A stretch of 64,000 bases of DNA from Levilactobacillus lanxiensis (GTDB lineage Bacteria > Bacillota > Bacilli > Lactobacillales > Lactobacillaceae): NCBI RefSeq assembly GCF_016861655.1, contig NZ_BOLN01000007.1, positions 124,001 to 188,000 of the forward strand, read 5' to 3'. Both the position numbers and the translations under genes were made by a program. A model generated the notes under the pieces. That model searched no databases. It had not been told where the DNA came from and worked only from the letters and a program-made list of their open reading frames with translations. Below, one piece after another: positions 1-9,148 of this stretch (its first letter is position 1; the number at the start of each line of letters is the position of its first letter).

Positions 1-789
1 GTCTTCTCTAAACTGGATATTCCCGATTCTGATACAGGTGCAACGTATAAAGCTCAAAATTTTTATGTTTATTTGAAGCCCAAAGTGATTAGTAGTCCTG
101 TTGTCGACCGGTCCAGTTTGACTGCTGATTCACAGGCAAGCATAACTGTGGGACAAACGGTTGATGCTGATACGTTTAACGCGAAGGCTACCAACAGTGC
201 AGGTGACAGCATTCCAGTCACGGTTGACACAAGCAAGGCTGACCTCAAGAAGCCAGGCACCTATTCGGTCATCCTTACTGCGGCGAACGGTGAAACTAAA
301 ACGGTGACTTTGACCGTTCAGCCTGCCTCAAGTCCTGTAGTTCCTCAGAAAAAGGCAGTTTACGCGTTAAAAAAGATTTACTTGTATCAGAAGCCAACGT
401 TTAACCAACACCAGCGACTAGCAACTTACGTTAAGACGAACCGGACCAAGCGGCCGATGTTTGTGGTTGTGGGCTATGCGCGTTCCAATTCTGGTTTGCT
501 GCGTTACCAGGTGAAGGATGCCGCGGGCAAGACTGGTTATATTACGGCTAAATCTGCTTTTATCGCACCCGTCTATTATCAAAAGTCCGTTAAGCAAATC
601 AAAGTTTTAAACAAGAAAGGTATTAACAGCTATCAAGATTTGAAGTTAACCGAGGCTGGGAAACACGTGAAAATGGGTGCTACACTGAAAGTTATTGGTT
701 TAAAGCATTATCACTTAACAACCCGTTTTGAATTAAGTAACGGGCAATATGTGAGTGCCAATAAAAAGTTAGTTATCGCGGTTAAATAA
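1..789 (+). CDS. Surface protein, C-terminal part, Ig-like and DUF5776 domains (5' truncated)
   Basis: The reading frame is open from base 1 (VFSKLDIPDS...), so the gene starts upstream of the window. Visible residues begin with a region ending YVYLKPKV. It is followed by a bacterial Ig-like segment (GQTVDADTF ... KKPGTYSVILTA ... TKTVTLTV). The last ~140 residues match the DUF5776 pattern of lactobacillar surface proteins: KKIYLYQKPTFNQHQRLATY, RPMFVVVGYARS, LRYQVKD, GYITA, LTTRFELSNGQYVSANKKLV. Such domains end secreted, cell-wall-associated proteins and probably act in wall attachment or adhesion; the function is not established. No sorting signal follows, so retention would depend on the DUF5776 domain. 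A TTG at 73 could be mistaken for a start but is internal. Confidence 0.85.
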   Translation, partial: VFSKLDIPDSDTGATYKAQNFYVYLKPKVISSPVVDRSSLTADSQASITVGQTVDADTFNAKATNSAGDSIPVTVDTSKADLKKPGTYSVILTAANGETKTVTLTVQPASSPVVPQKKAVYALKKIYLYQKPTFNQHQRLATYVKTNRTKRPMFVVVGYARSNSGLLRYQVKDAAGKTGYITAKSAFIAPVYYQKSVKQIKVLNKKGINSYQDLKLTEAGKHVKMGATLKVIGLKHYHLTTRFELSNGQYVSANKKLVIAVK

Positions 790-930
790 GTTCTAATACT
801 AATGTGATGGACCATCACCCATCAGTAAATAATTCAAATAACTTAACTGAGTCTCTCCCGAATCACCTAAATCGTTGGTGATACTGGCCACCAGGGGTAT
901 CCTGTGGGTCAGACGGGGGAGGCTTTTTCT

Positions 931-1293
931 ATGGAATTAGGGACTTGGTCCGACTGGTTTGAAGCGGTCGGCGAACTATTGGCGGTTGTGGTGGCACTGT
1001 TTCTGCCAGTCTATCAGGAACGCAAGCAGCAACGGTTGACGCGCCAACGGGTCAGTCGTAACGTGCAACGACTGACGGTGTCGTTACTGGGAACGACCCG
1101 GAACAGCGCGACTTGGGAAGCGGATTTTCACACGCTGAAGACCATCCTACAACTATACAGGGCCTTACTGACCGACGACCGGGGCGCCTCCATCGTTGCG
1201 TTGGGGGAACAACTCGTGATTGCTGTGGCGGAGCCGGTCCCAGATCAACCGACCATCTCAAAACTGTTAGCGCAATTAGAGGCGTGCAAGTAA
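931..1293 (+). CDS. Small membrane-anchored protein, unknown function
   Basis: A 120-residue product. The start is ATG 931 because GGGGGAGG lies at 915-922, 8 bases upstream; a GTG at 904 has no such site. One N-terminal hydrophobic segment (about residues 10-27, EAVGELLAVVVALFLPVY) is followed by a basic stretch ERKQQRLTRQRVSR and a charged cytoplasmic domain. Small proteins with a SDWF...LLAVVVALFLP anchor recur in lactobacilli, but I know no function. It stands alone, with a hairpin and T-run just downstream. Real gene likely; role unknown. Confidence 0.65.
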   Translation: MELGTWSDWFEAVGELLAVVVALFLPVYQERKQQRLTRQRVSRNVQRLTVSLLGTTRNSATWEADFHTLKTILQLYRALLTDDRGASIVALGEQLVIAVAEPVPDQPTISKLLAQLEACK

Positions 1294-1296
1294 AAA

Positions 1297-1340
1297 GGGA
1301 ACCGCCAACCGAATTGCGTTGACGCGTCCCATTTTTATTT
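1297..1340 (+). terminator. Probable terminator of the small membrane protein gene
   Basis: An imperfect stem GGGA..CG.CAA / TTG.CG..TCCC is followed by ATTTTTATTT, four bases after the stop codon. Confidence 0.5.
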
Positions 1341-1483
1341 GTGAACAAACTAATAAGTTAAGTTTCTGACCCAACTGGGGCCGAAAAAATACCGGAGTCA
1401 AGGGAAACACAGAACGATTGAAAAATTAATTAATATTCGTTGCGGGTAGCGATACTTGATTCTAAAAGAGGTTACCAGCGCAG

Positions 1484-1522
1484 AAAAAAAGCCGCCAACA
1501 TTCGACTGAATGTGACGACGAC
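1484..1522 (-). terminator. Terminator of the DUF4044 gene
   Basis: On the minus strand GTCGTC-ACATTC pairs with GAATGT-GGCGGC (with G-U pairs and one bulge) and is followed by seven T. It lies six bases after the stop of the 40-residue gene. Confidence 0.65.
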
Positions 1523-1527
1523 CCATG

Positions 1528-1650
1528 CTAGCCCATTAATCCTAATGAAGAAATGGCACCGAAGACCAGAGATCCAATGGTTGCGATGATCATGATCCAA
1601 ACGAAAACGTTCGTGATTTTTTGAAATGTTGATTTTTTCTTTTTTTCCAT
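1528..1650 (-). CDS. DUF4044 family 40-residue membrane peptide
   Basis: This gene encodes MEKKKKSTFQKITNVFVWI then MIIATIGSLVFGAISSLGLMG, 40 residues. A poly-lysine N-terminus followed by one transmembrane helix (about 14-36) is the hallmark of the DUF4044 microproteins of lactobacilli. ATG at 1650 is preceded by AAAGAGGTGG at 1661-1670 on the minus strand. A proper terminator follows. Function is unknown. It is transcribed away from the DUF3397/mraZ cluster. The positive-inside pattern suggests the N-terminus stays in the cytoplasm. Confidence 0.85.
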   Translation of the reverse strand: MEKKKKSTFQKITNVFVWIMIIATIGSLVFGAISSLGLMG

Positions 1651-2030
1651 GCGGAAGTAGCCACCTCTTTGCGTCTAGATTACTCAATTAGTTTACCGTG
1701 GCAACGTCAGAATTGCAACCGCCACGCAAAAGTTGTCGCGAAAACGTAAAACCGGGCCGTCACGACGGGGAGTACGACCTGTTTTCACAGTAACTCGTTG
1801 CGAGATGCTGAGATACCTCTGCAGAGAATTAGCGTCGGAAAATAAAACGGTTGCTGGCGAACGGCAGAGGGGTGTCTAGTGAACAAAGTTTAAGAAGCGT
1901 TAACGTTCTGTCCAGTGATTGCAACGTTCGCTAGAAATCCTTATAATTAAACGGAAGTATTCAAGAACGGCGCGACCGGTTTCATGTTGGCACGTTCCCG
2001 GGATGGTGAAAATGAACCGGTAAGTGATTG
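1651..2030. other. Intergenic stretch without a recognised gene
   Basis: It must hold the promoter of the minus-strand DUF4044 gene. At 1999-2015 there is GGGATGGTGAAAATGAA, which looks like one outer arm of an A-type element. No partner arm is obvious nearby, apart from the related but non-complementary arms of the element at 2228. I see no ORF with a ribosome binding site. Confidence 0.4.
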
Positions 2031-2070
2031 CCGTTCCCGGCGGCGGATCCAAGACGCCTCTGGTCGCTCA
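2031..2070 (+). repeat. B-type element remnant: both ends, no interior
   Basis: CGTTCCCGGCGGCGGATCC, the left end of B-type elements, is joined after AAGAC directly to GCCTCTGGTCGCTCAG, the right end. The whole interior with its hairpins is missing. It looks like an internal deletion or excision product. Confidence 0.6.
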
Positions 2071-2227
2071 GACTTGCGAATCATTTTTCATGGTGGTTGT
2101 TCCACCAATCTTTTACTGAAACGTGTCATGTCTTCAGGACAATAGTAGTGGCATGTGACCTAGCCGTTACCGGAATAAAACTGTCGTGGACACGGGGGTG
2201 TGATGGTTTAACCGTGTGTCAGCCGGA

Positions 2228-2391
2228 AGGTCGGTGAAAATAGGCTTAGCCGTGGGAATTTTAGCAGCGGCGTCACCGCTGTTAAATTAGGTGACTTTAA
2301 GACGCGACCCTTGCGGCTTAAAGCAAGGTGGGAGACCGTTCTTTGGCTCCCGCCGTCCGCCCACCGCGTTCCGGCCTATTTTCACCGACCT
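2228..2391 (-). repeat. A-type structured repeat 1
   Basis: Perfect 17-bp terminal inverted repeats AGGTCGGTGAAAATAGG (2228-2244) and CCTATTTTCACCGACCT (2375-2391). Inside is the h3 hairpin GGGAGACC-gttcttt-GGCTCCC with the family's bulged A. Its right end lies about 45 bases before the DUF3397 ribosome binding site. Confidence 0.75.
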
Positions 2392-2450
2392 GGAGGCGCG
2401 AACCACCGCACAAGTTAAAACAAGCAAACAAAAAATAAGGGGGAAGTCGC

Positions 2451-2804
2451 ATGACGTTTTGGACCTCGCCGGCGGGCACGCTGGCCATCCTAGTCATCGG
2501 CTGGCTGTTGATTCGGGGCGTTAAGCGCCTGCTGAAGAAACACTGGCCAGCACAATTGAACACGTGGGACCTGATGGCGCCGATCTTTATCGGCACGTCA
2601 CTCCTTTTGATTCCAGCAGGAGCGGGGCAGATTTTACCGTGGCTGATCATCGGGTGGATGGCCATTGGTATCGTTGTGACACTTTTGCAAGCGATTCACA
2701 ACAAAGAGTTACTTTACTCGACCTTTTTCCGAACATTCTGGCGGCTGACGGACCTGTATTGGGTCGTTGGATTTGCCGCGTGTTTTTTAGTGGTTATTGG
2801 CTAA
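2451..2804 (+). CDS. DUF3397 family integral membrane protein
   Basis: A 117-residue protein with four hydrophobic segments (about 7-23, 42-62, 65-82, 100-117) and a basic loop GVKRLLKKH. It belongs to the DUF3397 family, commonly the gene just upstream of mraZ in lactobacilli. ATG 2451 follows AAGGGGGA (2437-2444). A terminator lies between it and mraZ, so it is a separate transcript head rather than an mraZ operon member. Position suggests a link with envelope biogenesis, but no activity is established. Confidence 0.8.
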   Translation: MTFWTSPAGTLAILVIGWLLIRGVKRLLKKHWPAQLNTWDLMAPIFIGTSLLLIPAGAGQILPWLIIGWMAIGIVVTLLQAIHNKELLYSTFFRTFWRLTDLYWVVGFAACFLVVIG

Positions 2805-2870
2805 ATTAATGCATAAATATTAATTTTTTTGGTTATCGACTCATTTTTAGTAAGCGTTGTAAAACGCGCT

Positions 2871-2907
2871 AGGCCACGGTGAACACTTGTTCGCTGTGGC
2901 CTTTTTA
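2871..2907 (+). terminator. Terminator between DUF3397 and mraZ
   Basis: AGGCCACGGTGAACA pairs with TGTTCGCTGTGGCCT (two small mismatches), followed by TTTTT. Confidence 0.8.
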
Positions 2908-2913
2908 AGTTTT

Positions 2914-2974
2914 GTGGGGAAATTTATAAAAATTCGGAAACGTTGTGGTAGAAAGTGGGGGGGTGTGGTAAACT
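2914..2974 (+). promoter_or_regulatory. mraZ promoter with candidate MraZ boxes
   Basis: Repeated TGTGG/GTGGG motifs occur at 2914, 2945, 2955 and 2964, and the last overlaps an extended -10, TGG-TAAACT (2969-2974). MraZ proteins are known to bind direct repeats with a TGGG or GTG core in front of their own gene, so these are likely autoregulatory sites. The exact boxes are inferred. The same TGTGGTAAACT sequence recurs at the ftsA promoter. Confidence 0.5.
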
Positions 2975-3005
2975 TGGTGATAGTTACAAATGGGAGTGAT
3001 TGGCT

Positions 3006-3437
3006 ATGTTTATGGGGGAGTTTGAACATTCTATCGACACCAAAGGCCGGCTGATCATTCCCGCCAAGTTTCGGGAACAATTGGGCGACCAATTTGTTGT
3101 CACTCGGGGCATGGATGGCTGTTTATTCGGTTATCCCATGCCAGAGTGGGGAGCACTGCAAGAGAAATTGAAAGCCTTGCCAGTCAATCGCAAGGATGCC
3201 CGGGCCTTTGTCCGGTTTTTCTACTCAGCAGCAACGGAATGCGAGCTCGATAAACAGGGCCGCATCAACCTCCCCAAATCACTCCGCGACCACGCAGCGT
3301 TAACCAAACAGTGTGTGATTGTCGGGGTTGCAAATCGCTTTGAAATTTGGAGTGCCGACCGGTGGCAGGACTTTTCCACCACGGCAGAAGAAGACTTCGA
3401 CGATATTGCTGAAAATCTCATTGATTTTGGCATGTAA
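3006..3437 (+). CDS. mraZ: Transcriptional regulator MraZ
   Basis: 143 residues, the usual length. There are two AbrB-like half-domains, each with the DxxGR-type signature: [15 protein letters not shown] (about 11-25) and [15 protein letters not shown] (about 78-92). ATG 3006 is preceded by GGGAGTGA (2992-2998), 7 bases away; an in-frame TTG at 3000 is too close. MraZ assembles into a ring that binds repeats upstream of mraZ and represses the division and cell-wall cluster. It opens the transcript rsmH-ftsL-pbp-mraY. Confidence 0.97.
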   Translation: MFMGEFEHSIDTKGRLIIPAKFREQLGDQFVVTRGMDGCLFGYPMPEWGALQEKLKALPVNRKDARAFVRFFYSAATECELDKQGRINLPKSLRDHAALTKQCVIVGVANRFEIWSADRWQDFSTTAEEDFDDIAENLIDFGM

Positions 3438-3459
3438 CGTTTAAGAAAGGAGAGTGTTT

Positions 3460-4404
3460 ATGGAAGACTTTCATCACGTAACGGTATTACTTAAAGAAGC
3501 GGTGGCTGGGTTAGCCATTAAGCCAACTGGCACCTATGTTGACTGCACTCTCGGTGGCGGCGGCCATAGCCAGCGCATCCTTGAGCAGTTGACGACCGGT
3601 CATCTGTACGCCTTTGACCAAGATCAAACGGCGATTACCTACAACGAAGAACACTTAAAAAAATACATCGATGAGGGCAAATTAACCTTTATCAAGAGCA
3701 ATTTCCGGGACATCCAAGCCCAACTCAATCAGCGGGGAATCACCGCGGTTGACGGCATCTTGTATGACCTGGGAGTTTCCTCCCCCCAATTTGACGAGGC
3801 GGACCGTGGCTTTAGTTATCAACATGACGCACCGTTAGATATGCGGATGGATCAGAGCCAGAAACTCACGGCCTGGATTGTGGTCAACGAATGGGAATTT
3901 AACGATCTCATGCGAATCTTCCACCGGTATGGCGAAGAAAAGTTTGCCAAGCCGATTGCCAGAGCCATTGAACGGCACCGGGCAACCGCGCCGATCGATA
4001 CAACTGGTCAGCTGGTTGAAATCATCAAGGAAGGGATTCCTGCTGCGGCACGTCGTCACGGCGGCCATCCTGCCAAGAAGGTGTTCCAAGCCATCCGCAT
4101 CGCCGTTAACGACGAACTGGGGGCCCTGGAAGACTCCTTGGAACAAGCTGTTTCACTCATGGACTTGAACGGCCGTATCAGTGTTATTACCTTCCAGTCC
4201 TTGGAAGACCGACTGGTCAAGACCATGTTCCGGGAAAAATCCTCGTTGCCTGATTTACCCCAAGGCTTACCTGTGATTCCGGACAACTTACAACCTGATT
4301 TCAAACTAGTCAATCGCAAACCTATTTTGCCGTCTGAGGAAGAATTAGCGGCGAACCACCGCGCACATAGCGCAAAGCTCAGAATTTTAGAAAAAATTAA
4401 GTAG
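3460..4404 (+). CDS. rsmH: 16S rRNA (cytosine1402-N4)-methyltransferase RsmH
   Basis: 314 residues. Methylates N4 of C1402 in 16S rRNA using S-adenosylmethionine. The SAM loop [15 protein letters not shown] lies near residues 28-42. Other family marks are [30 protein letters not shown] and the C-terminal [16 protein letters not shown] 3460 is served by AGGAGAG (3448-3454); the in-frame GTG at 3454 is inside the binding site. It sits between mraZ and ftsL, as in nearly all dcw clusters. Confidence 0.97.
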   Translation: MEDFHHVTVLLKEAVAGLAIKPTGTYVDCTLGGGGHSQRILEQLTTGHLYAFDQDQTAITYNEEHLKKYIDEGKLTFIKSNFRDIQAQLNQRGITAVDGILYDLGVSSPQFDEADRGFSYQHDAPLDMRMDQSQKLTAWIVVNEWEFNDLMRIFHRYGEEKFAKPIARAIERHRATAPIDTTGQLVEIIKEGIPAAARRHGGHPAKKVFQAIRIAVNDELGALEDSLEQAVSLMDLNGRISVITFQSLEDRLVKTMFREKSSLPDLPQGLPVIPDNLQPDFKLVNRKPILPSEEELAANHRAHSAKLRILEKIK

Positions 4405-4446
4405 TCTTACCAAATCTATTAATTCGACATAGGAAGATGATTATTT

Positions 4447-4848
4447 ATGGCGCAGAATAATTTAGCTGAAGCGGTTCCCCTCGAAGCGGAACCCCAACAA
4501 CGCCCAAACATAGAACAGCCGCAACGTCAGGCTCAGCCCCGGGTCGCCCCACAAGGCAATCCGAGCAGCCAAAAGTTGCCGATTTCTAAATTCGAAAAAT
4601 GCCTGTTAACCGCCTGCGGCTTAGTTTTAGCCGTCCTGATGGTTTGTGTTGTGTCATCCAAAATTACTATGACCAACGCGCAGCACAACCTGCAGAGCAT
4701 CAATAACCGCATCACGACCGTGCAGAACCACAACACGAACGCGCAACAACAGATCAATGAGTTGCAGAGTCGTAGTCGGCTTGATAAAATTGCTAAGAAG
4801 CAAGGCTTGATTTTAGAAAATGCCAGAATAAGGAATGTAAACAAATAA
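4447..4848 (+). CDS. ftsL: Cell division protein FtsL
   Basis: 133-residue bitopic membrane protein. A long Q/P-rich cytoplasmic tail (1-45) precedes one transmembrane helix (about 52-72, CLLTACGLVLAVLMVCVVSS). An extracellular coiled coil follows (NLQSINNRITTVQ..NAQQQINELQ). FtsL forms the divisome subcomplex with DivIB and DivIC and regulates septal synthesis. Sequence identity is weak in this family, so the call rests on topology, size and position. Its TAA overlaps the ATG of the penicillin-binding protein by one base. Confidence 0.9.
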   Translation: MAQNNLAEAVPLEAEPQQRPNIEQPQRQAQPRVAPQGNPSSQKLPISKFEKCLLTACGLVLAVLMVCVVSSKITMTNAQHNLQSINNRITTVQNHNTNAQQQINELQSRSRLDKIAKKQGLILENARIRNVNK

Positions 4849-7007
4849 TGAAAGATTCCCACGAGCGTCAAACGACAAATCAGCAACCCGGCAGAAACCG
4901 CAAGCATTTTGGGCAGTTTCTGTTTTACGCTATCTGCGTGTTGTTTATTTTTGTTGTTTGCCGCTTTTCGTATATCGCAATCGGTAAGAATGTCCAGAAC
5001 GTCAATCTGAGTTCCCAGGCGCAAAAGCTCTACACTGCCAACGAAACACTGAAAGCCAAGCGGGGCACTATTTATGATGCCAACGGCCAGGCTATTGCCG
5101 AAGACACCAGTGTCTACTCACTCTATGTGGTGCTGGACAAGCGGCAAAAGGGTGTGGACGGGCAGAAGCTTTACGCCACGAATAAGCCTAAGATTGCGCG
5201 CGTTTTGGCAAAGTACTTGCCCATCAGCGAGAAGAAGGCCCTAAAGGCGTTGAACCCCAGCAATCGCAACACGTTCCAAGTTGAATTTGGGACGGCGGGG
5301 CAAAACATTTCGTTGACCACTAAGCAGAAAATTCAAAAGGCCCATCTTAACGGGGTCAATTTTATTCAACAGGAAGCCCGGCTGTATCCTAATGGGATTT
5401 TCGCTTCCCATCTAGTGGGACTGGCCGAGTCGAAGACCAACAAGGCGGGGGAGACCACGCTGACCGGGACCATGGGGCTCGAGCAGGCGTTTAACAAAGA
5501 ACTGACCGGGACCAATGGCTCGCAAAAAATCAAGAAGGATATGTACGGTTACCAGTTACCGGGGACCAAGCAGAAATCCAAGAAGGCCAAGAACGGCGAT
5601 AACGTCTACACGACGCTCGATACGCGACTCCAGACCTTGTTGGAAACGGAAATGAGCAGCGTCCAAGACCAGGTCAAGGCCAACTCGATGAACGCGGTCC
5701 TGATGAACGCCAAGACCGGTGCGATTCTCGCCGCCACGCAGCGACCAACCTTTAATGCGTCTACCAAGGCGGGCCTCAGCCAAATTTGGCGGGATACCTT
5801 GGTTCAGGATGCCTACGAACCCGGTTCAACCATGAAGGTCTTCACCATGGCGGCCTCCATTGACAGCGGCAATTACAACGGGAACGCGACCTATCAATCC
5901 GGGAAATATGCCATCGGTAATCAAATTGTCCCTGACTGGAATACGTCTGGTTGGGGAACCATTACCTACGACAAAGGGTTTGCCCTGTCTAGTAACGTGG
6001 CCATGGCGCACCTGGAACAACAGATGGGCGCCAAGACCTGGAAGAAGTACATTGACCGTTTCCGGTTCCTGAAGAGCACCCATTCCGGCTTGCCGGGTGA
6101 GTTGTCCGGGAGCATTGCCTTCCAGCGGCCGATTGAACAGGCCGACACGTCCTTTGGCCAAGGGATTCAGGTCACCTTCTTCCAGATGTTACAGGGGCTG
6201 ACAGCCGTCAGCAACAACGGGAAGATGATGAAACCTTACGTCATCAGTAAGGTCACCGACCCGAACACCAACAAGACCGTCGCCAAGTACTCGCCGAAGA
6301 CCGTGGGTAACCCCATTTCAGCCAAAACGGCTAAAGCGGTTCGGAAACACATGGAAGATGTCGTCTATAAGAGTTATGGTATTGGGGGCGACTATAAAAT
6401 GAGTGGCGAACGGGTCGCTGTCAAGACCGGTACCGCTCAGGTCAGTAACGGGAGCGGGTACTTGTCGGGTGACGACAGCTACCTGTACTCCGTCGCCGCC
6501 ATGGTGCCCGCTAGCAATCCCAAGTACGTGATGTACATCACCATGAAACAGCCGCACTTGGGCAGTAAGACCGCCACGCAGCTGTTGGCTTCGATCATGA
6601 AGCCGGTCATGGCGCGGGCCCTCCAAGAGGATGCCCAAACGACCAAATCAGCTAGCGCCAAGATGCCCGCCGTGACAGGGAAGTCGACCACCAGTGCCTC
6701 AAGCGCACTGACCAAGGCCGGCGCCACGGTGACCATCCTGGGAACGGGGAGTAAAGTGCTGAGCCAATCGGTCAAGACGGGGACCACGCTCTATAATGGG
6801 CAACGGGTCTTCCTGAAGACCGGTGGCGCCGTCGCACTGCCAAGTTTAACCGGCTGGTCCAAGGGTGATGTGGTAAAATTAGCACAGATAGAAGGATTGA
6901 AACTGACCGTGTCCGGTGACGGGTACGTGACGAAACAAAGCGTGAAGGCTGGCACCAGTGTCGGCTCCGGCGCGGGGCTCACGGTCACGTTGAAACAAAA
7001 CAAATAA
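4848..7007 (+). CDS. pbpB: Class B penicillin-binding protein 2B with two PASTA domains
   Basis: 719 residues; septal peptidoglycan transpeptidase. One N-terminal membrane anchor (about 24-46) is followed by a dimerisation domain and the transpeptidase domain. The active-site motifs are STMK (Ser327-Lys330), SSN (381-383) and KTGT (526-529). Two C-terminal PASTA repeats (about 605-660 and 661-719) are usual for Gram-positive division PBPs and bind muropeptides or regulate the protein. It is translationally coupled to ftsL by a TAATG overlap. Confidence 0.96.
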   Translation: MKDSHERQTTNQQPGRNRKHFGQFLFYAICVLFIFVVCRFSYIAIGKNVQNVNLSSQAQKLYTANETLKAKRGTIYDANGQAIAEDTSVYSLYVVLDKRQKGVDGQKLYATNKPKIARVLAKYLPISEKKALKALNPSNRNTFQVEFGTAGQNISLTTKQKIQKAHLNGVNFIQQEARLYPNGIFASHLVGLAESKTNKAGETTLTGTMGLEQAFNKELTGTNGSQKIKKDMYGYQLPGTKQKSKKAKNGDNVYTTLDTRLQTLLETEMSSVQDQVKANSMNAVLMNAKTGAILAATQRPTFNASTKAGLSQIWRDTLVQDAYEPGSTMKVFTMAASIDSGNYNGNATYQSGKYAIGNQIVPDWNTSGWGTITYDKGFALSSNVAMAHLEQQMGAKTWKKYIDRFRFLKSTHSGLPGELSGSIAFQRPIEQADTSFGQGIQVTFFQMLQGLTAVSNNGKMMKPYVISKVTDPNTNKTVAKYSPKTVGNPISAKTAKAVRKHMEDVVYKSYGIGGDYKMSGERVAVKTGTAQVSNGSGYLSGDDSYLYSVAAMVPASNPKYVMYITMKQPHLGSKTATQLLASIMKPVMARALQEDAQTTKSASAKMPAVTGKSTTSASSALTKAGATVTILGTGSKVLSQSVKTGTTLYNGQRVFLKTGGAVALPSLTGWSKGDVVKLAQIEGLKLTVSGDGYVTKQSVKAGTSVGSGAGLTVTLKQNK

Positions 7008-7032
7008 AAGAGAATGAGGATTGAGTCGAACA

Positions 7033-8004
7033 ATGATGAATGTGATTTTACCCCTGTTGGGTGGATTTGTTATAACGGCGGCGTTTATGCCGTCATTGAT
7101 CCGGTACTTCCGGGCGCGGCACGAAGGCCAAATGATTCGTGAAGAGGGTCCCACGTGGCACGAAAAGAAATCAGGAACTCCAACCATGGGGGGCCTGTTA
7201 TTCATTGTTGCCATTGCGGTGATGACACTCGCGACGAGCTGGATCGTTGGCCCACACCATGTGTTGTCGACCACGTGGATCTTACTGTTCATCCTGGTCT
7301 TATACGGCGCCTTAGGGGCGTGGGATGACAGCATCAAGCTGTTTCACCGGCAAAATGAAGGCTTAAAGGCCTGGCAAAAACTACTGGGACAAATCGTTGG
7401 GGCACTGATCTTATTCTGGGTCTACACCCACGAACAACTCCCAATGGCTCTGCACGTTCCGGGGATGGGCAACTGGCACATGAGTGGCTGGTATGCCGTC
7501 TTCGTCATTATTTGGTTAGTTGGCTTCAGTAATGCGGTTAACCTGTCCGATGGCCTCGATGGCCTGGTGAGTGGGTTGGCCAGCATTGCCTTTGCGGCTT
7601 ACGGAATCGTTGCCTGGGACCAGCACCAACTCAACATCGCTATTTTCTGTTTTGCCGTAGTCGGCAGTCTTCTCGGTTTTCTCATCTTTAATCACAAACC
7701 AGCCAAAATCTTCATGGGTGACACTGGGTCATTGGCCTTAGGTGGTGCCTTAGCAGCCGTGTCAATTCTGTTGCATCATGAATTGTCCTTGCTGTGGATT
7801 GGCCTGGTCTTTGTGATTGAGACGGCGAGTGTTATTTTGCAAGTTGCCTCATTTAAGCTAACGGGTAAGCGAATTTTCCTGATGAGTCCGATTCACCATC
7901 ACTTCGAAATGAAGGGGTGGAGTGAATGGAAGATTGATTTGACTTTCTGGGGAATTGGGTTGATTACCGCGGTTACTGGCTTGTGGGTCATCTTACCAAG
8001 GTAG
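7033..8004 (+). CDS. mraY: Phospho-N-acetylmuramoyl-pentapeptide transferase
   Basis: 323 residues with about ten transmembrane helices. Transfers phospho-MurNAc-pentapeptide to undecaprenyl phosphate to make lipid I. Family motifs are [17 protein letters not shown] (catalytic Asp pair), [24 protein letters not shown] and SPIHHHFE. The start is uncertain. ATG 7033 lies 12 bases after GAGGA (7016-7020). An in-frame TTG at 7021 abuts that site and is unlikely, and ATG 7036 is also possible. A strong terminator follows, unusual here because murD normally continues the operon. Confidence 0.96.
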   Translation: MMNVILPLLGGFVITAAFMPSLIRYFRARHEGQMIREEGPTWHEKKSGTPTMGGLLFIVAIAVMTLATSWIVGPHHVLSTTWILLFILVLYGALGAWDDSIKLFHRQNEGLKAWQKLLGQIVGALILFWVYTHEQLPMALHVPGMGNWHMSGWYAVFVIIWLVGFSNAVNLSDGLDGLVSGLASIAFAAYGIVAWDQHQLNIAIFCFAVVGSLLGFLIFNHKPAKIFMGDTGSLALGGALAAVSILLHHELSLLWIGLVFVIETASVILQVASFKLTGKRIFLMSPIHHHFEMKGWSEWKIDLTFWGIGLITAVTGLWVILPR

Positions 8005-8019
8005 AGCTGCGACTGTGGT

Positions 8020-8056
8020 GGGGCTAACCCGCGCGCCGCAGGTTAGCCCCTTTTTT
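8020..8056 (+). terminator. Strong terminator after mraY
   Basis: Perfect 10-bp stem GGGGCTAACC / GGTTAGCCCC and six T. The T-tract is also the start of the left arm of the first B-type repeat. Confidence 0.9.
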
Positions 8057-8288
8057 AGGTTCTCTGGGCGGGCTTGTTACCGCTGCGCTGGCCAGGTGCT
8101 CTCACCCTATGGGGACCGGGCCAAGCCGAAAGGCGGTCTTGGCCCTCGCTTTGAGCCATCGAAAACCACAATGTCTCAAAGTCGTCCCAGTCTGTAAGGT
8201 CGGCAGAAAACGCCGACCAACAGCCTCGACACAGGGTTTCGCACCTGTCCAGCTCCGCTGAAATAGCGGCGGCCAGAGAACCTAAAAA
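8052..8288 (+). repeat. B-type structured repeat, tandem copy 1
   Basis: Outer arms TTTTTAGGTTCTCTGG (8052-8067) and CCAGAGAACCTAAAAA (8273-8288) are perfectly complementary. They continue inward as a looser stem ending CAGGTGC / GCACCTG. The interior has h3, GGGCCAAGCC-gaaaggc-GGTCTTGGCCC. It also has h2, CTTTGAG ... CTCAAAG, and h1, GGTCGGC-agaaaac-GCCGACC. Confidence 0.8.
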
Positions 8289-8355
8289 GAGACTGCCTGC
8301 TTGTTTGGTGTTGTGGGTGTTGGTTGGATTGGCTTAGGGCTGGGATTAGGTTGAC

Positions 8356-8560
8356 TGCGCTGGCCAGGTGCTCTCACCCTATGGGGACCGGGCCAAGCCA
8401 AAGGGCGGTCTTGGCCCTCGCTTTGAGCCATTGAAAATCACAATGTCTCAAAGTCGTCCCAGTCTGTAAGGCCGGCAGAAAACGCCGACCAACAGCCTCG
8501 ACACAGGGTTTCGCACCTGTCCAGCTCCGCTGAAATGGCGGCGGCCAGAGGACCTAAAAA
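8356..8560 (+). repeat. B-type structured repeat, tandem copy 2
   Basis: Nearly identical interior to copy 1 (h1, h2 and h3 all present), but without the left TTTTTAGG arm. The ~70-bp spacers after copies 1, 2 and 3 are also alike (CTGCTTGTTTGG...), so the duplicated unit is about 280 bp. Confidence 0.75.
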
Positions 8561-8630
8561 ATGGGCTGGCTGCTTGTTTGGCGTTGTGGGTGGCTGGTTA
8601 GATTGGTTTAGGGCTGGGATTGAGTTGACT

Positions 8631-8833
8631 GTGCTGGACAGGTGCTCTCACCCTATGGGGACCGGGCCAAGCCGAAGGGCGGTCTTGGCCCTCGCTTTGA
8701 GCCATTGGAAACCACAATGTCTCAAAGTCGTCCCAGTCTGTAAGGCCGGCAAGTATCGCCGACCAACAGCCTCGACACAGGTTTTCGCAACTGTCCAGCT
8801 CCGCTGAAATGGCGGCGGCCAGAGAACCTAAAA
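8631..8833 (+). repeat. B-type structured repeat, tandem copy 3
   Basis: Third tandem copy, close to the first two. The h1 loop differs slightly (AAGTATC). It ends with CCAGAGAACCTAAAA. Confidence 0.75.
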
Positions 8834-9148
8834 CGGACTGTCTGCTTGTTTGGTGTGGTGGGTGTTGGTGAGATTGGCTTAGCCCGTAGAACCAAAAAAA
8901 TTGGACTGGATAATTTTTTTGCCCCTCTTAGGAGCTGGCTGATCATTTTGGTTTAGTCCGTAAAATCTACCACATACAGATTATTCCGGCTGATTATATG
9001 GTTGGACAGTTTGCCATCAGAATTGGTTCGCTGCGCCGTATCATTTGCTGGTTAACCCATTTATAGCGGGTAACCAGTCGGGCGTTCATTAGAGAATTGC
9101 TGGCATTGATTGGGCTGAACGATTAATTTGGTCAACGCACAATCAAGA

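Noticed and set aside
1790-1850. GCTGAGATACC resembling part of a TPP riboswitch
   Set aside because: The other obligatory TPP segments (ACCTGAT..GGxTAATxCC) are absent and no thiamine gene follows.
8052-8833. Tandem repeats considered as a CRISPR array
   Set aside because: Units are about 280 bp with similar spacers and internal hairpins, not 24-40 bp repeats with unique spacers, and no cas genes are present.
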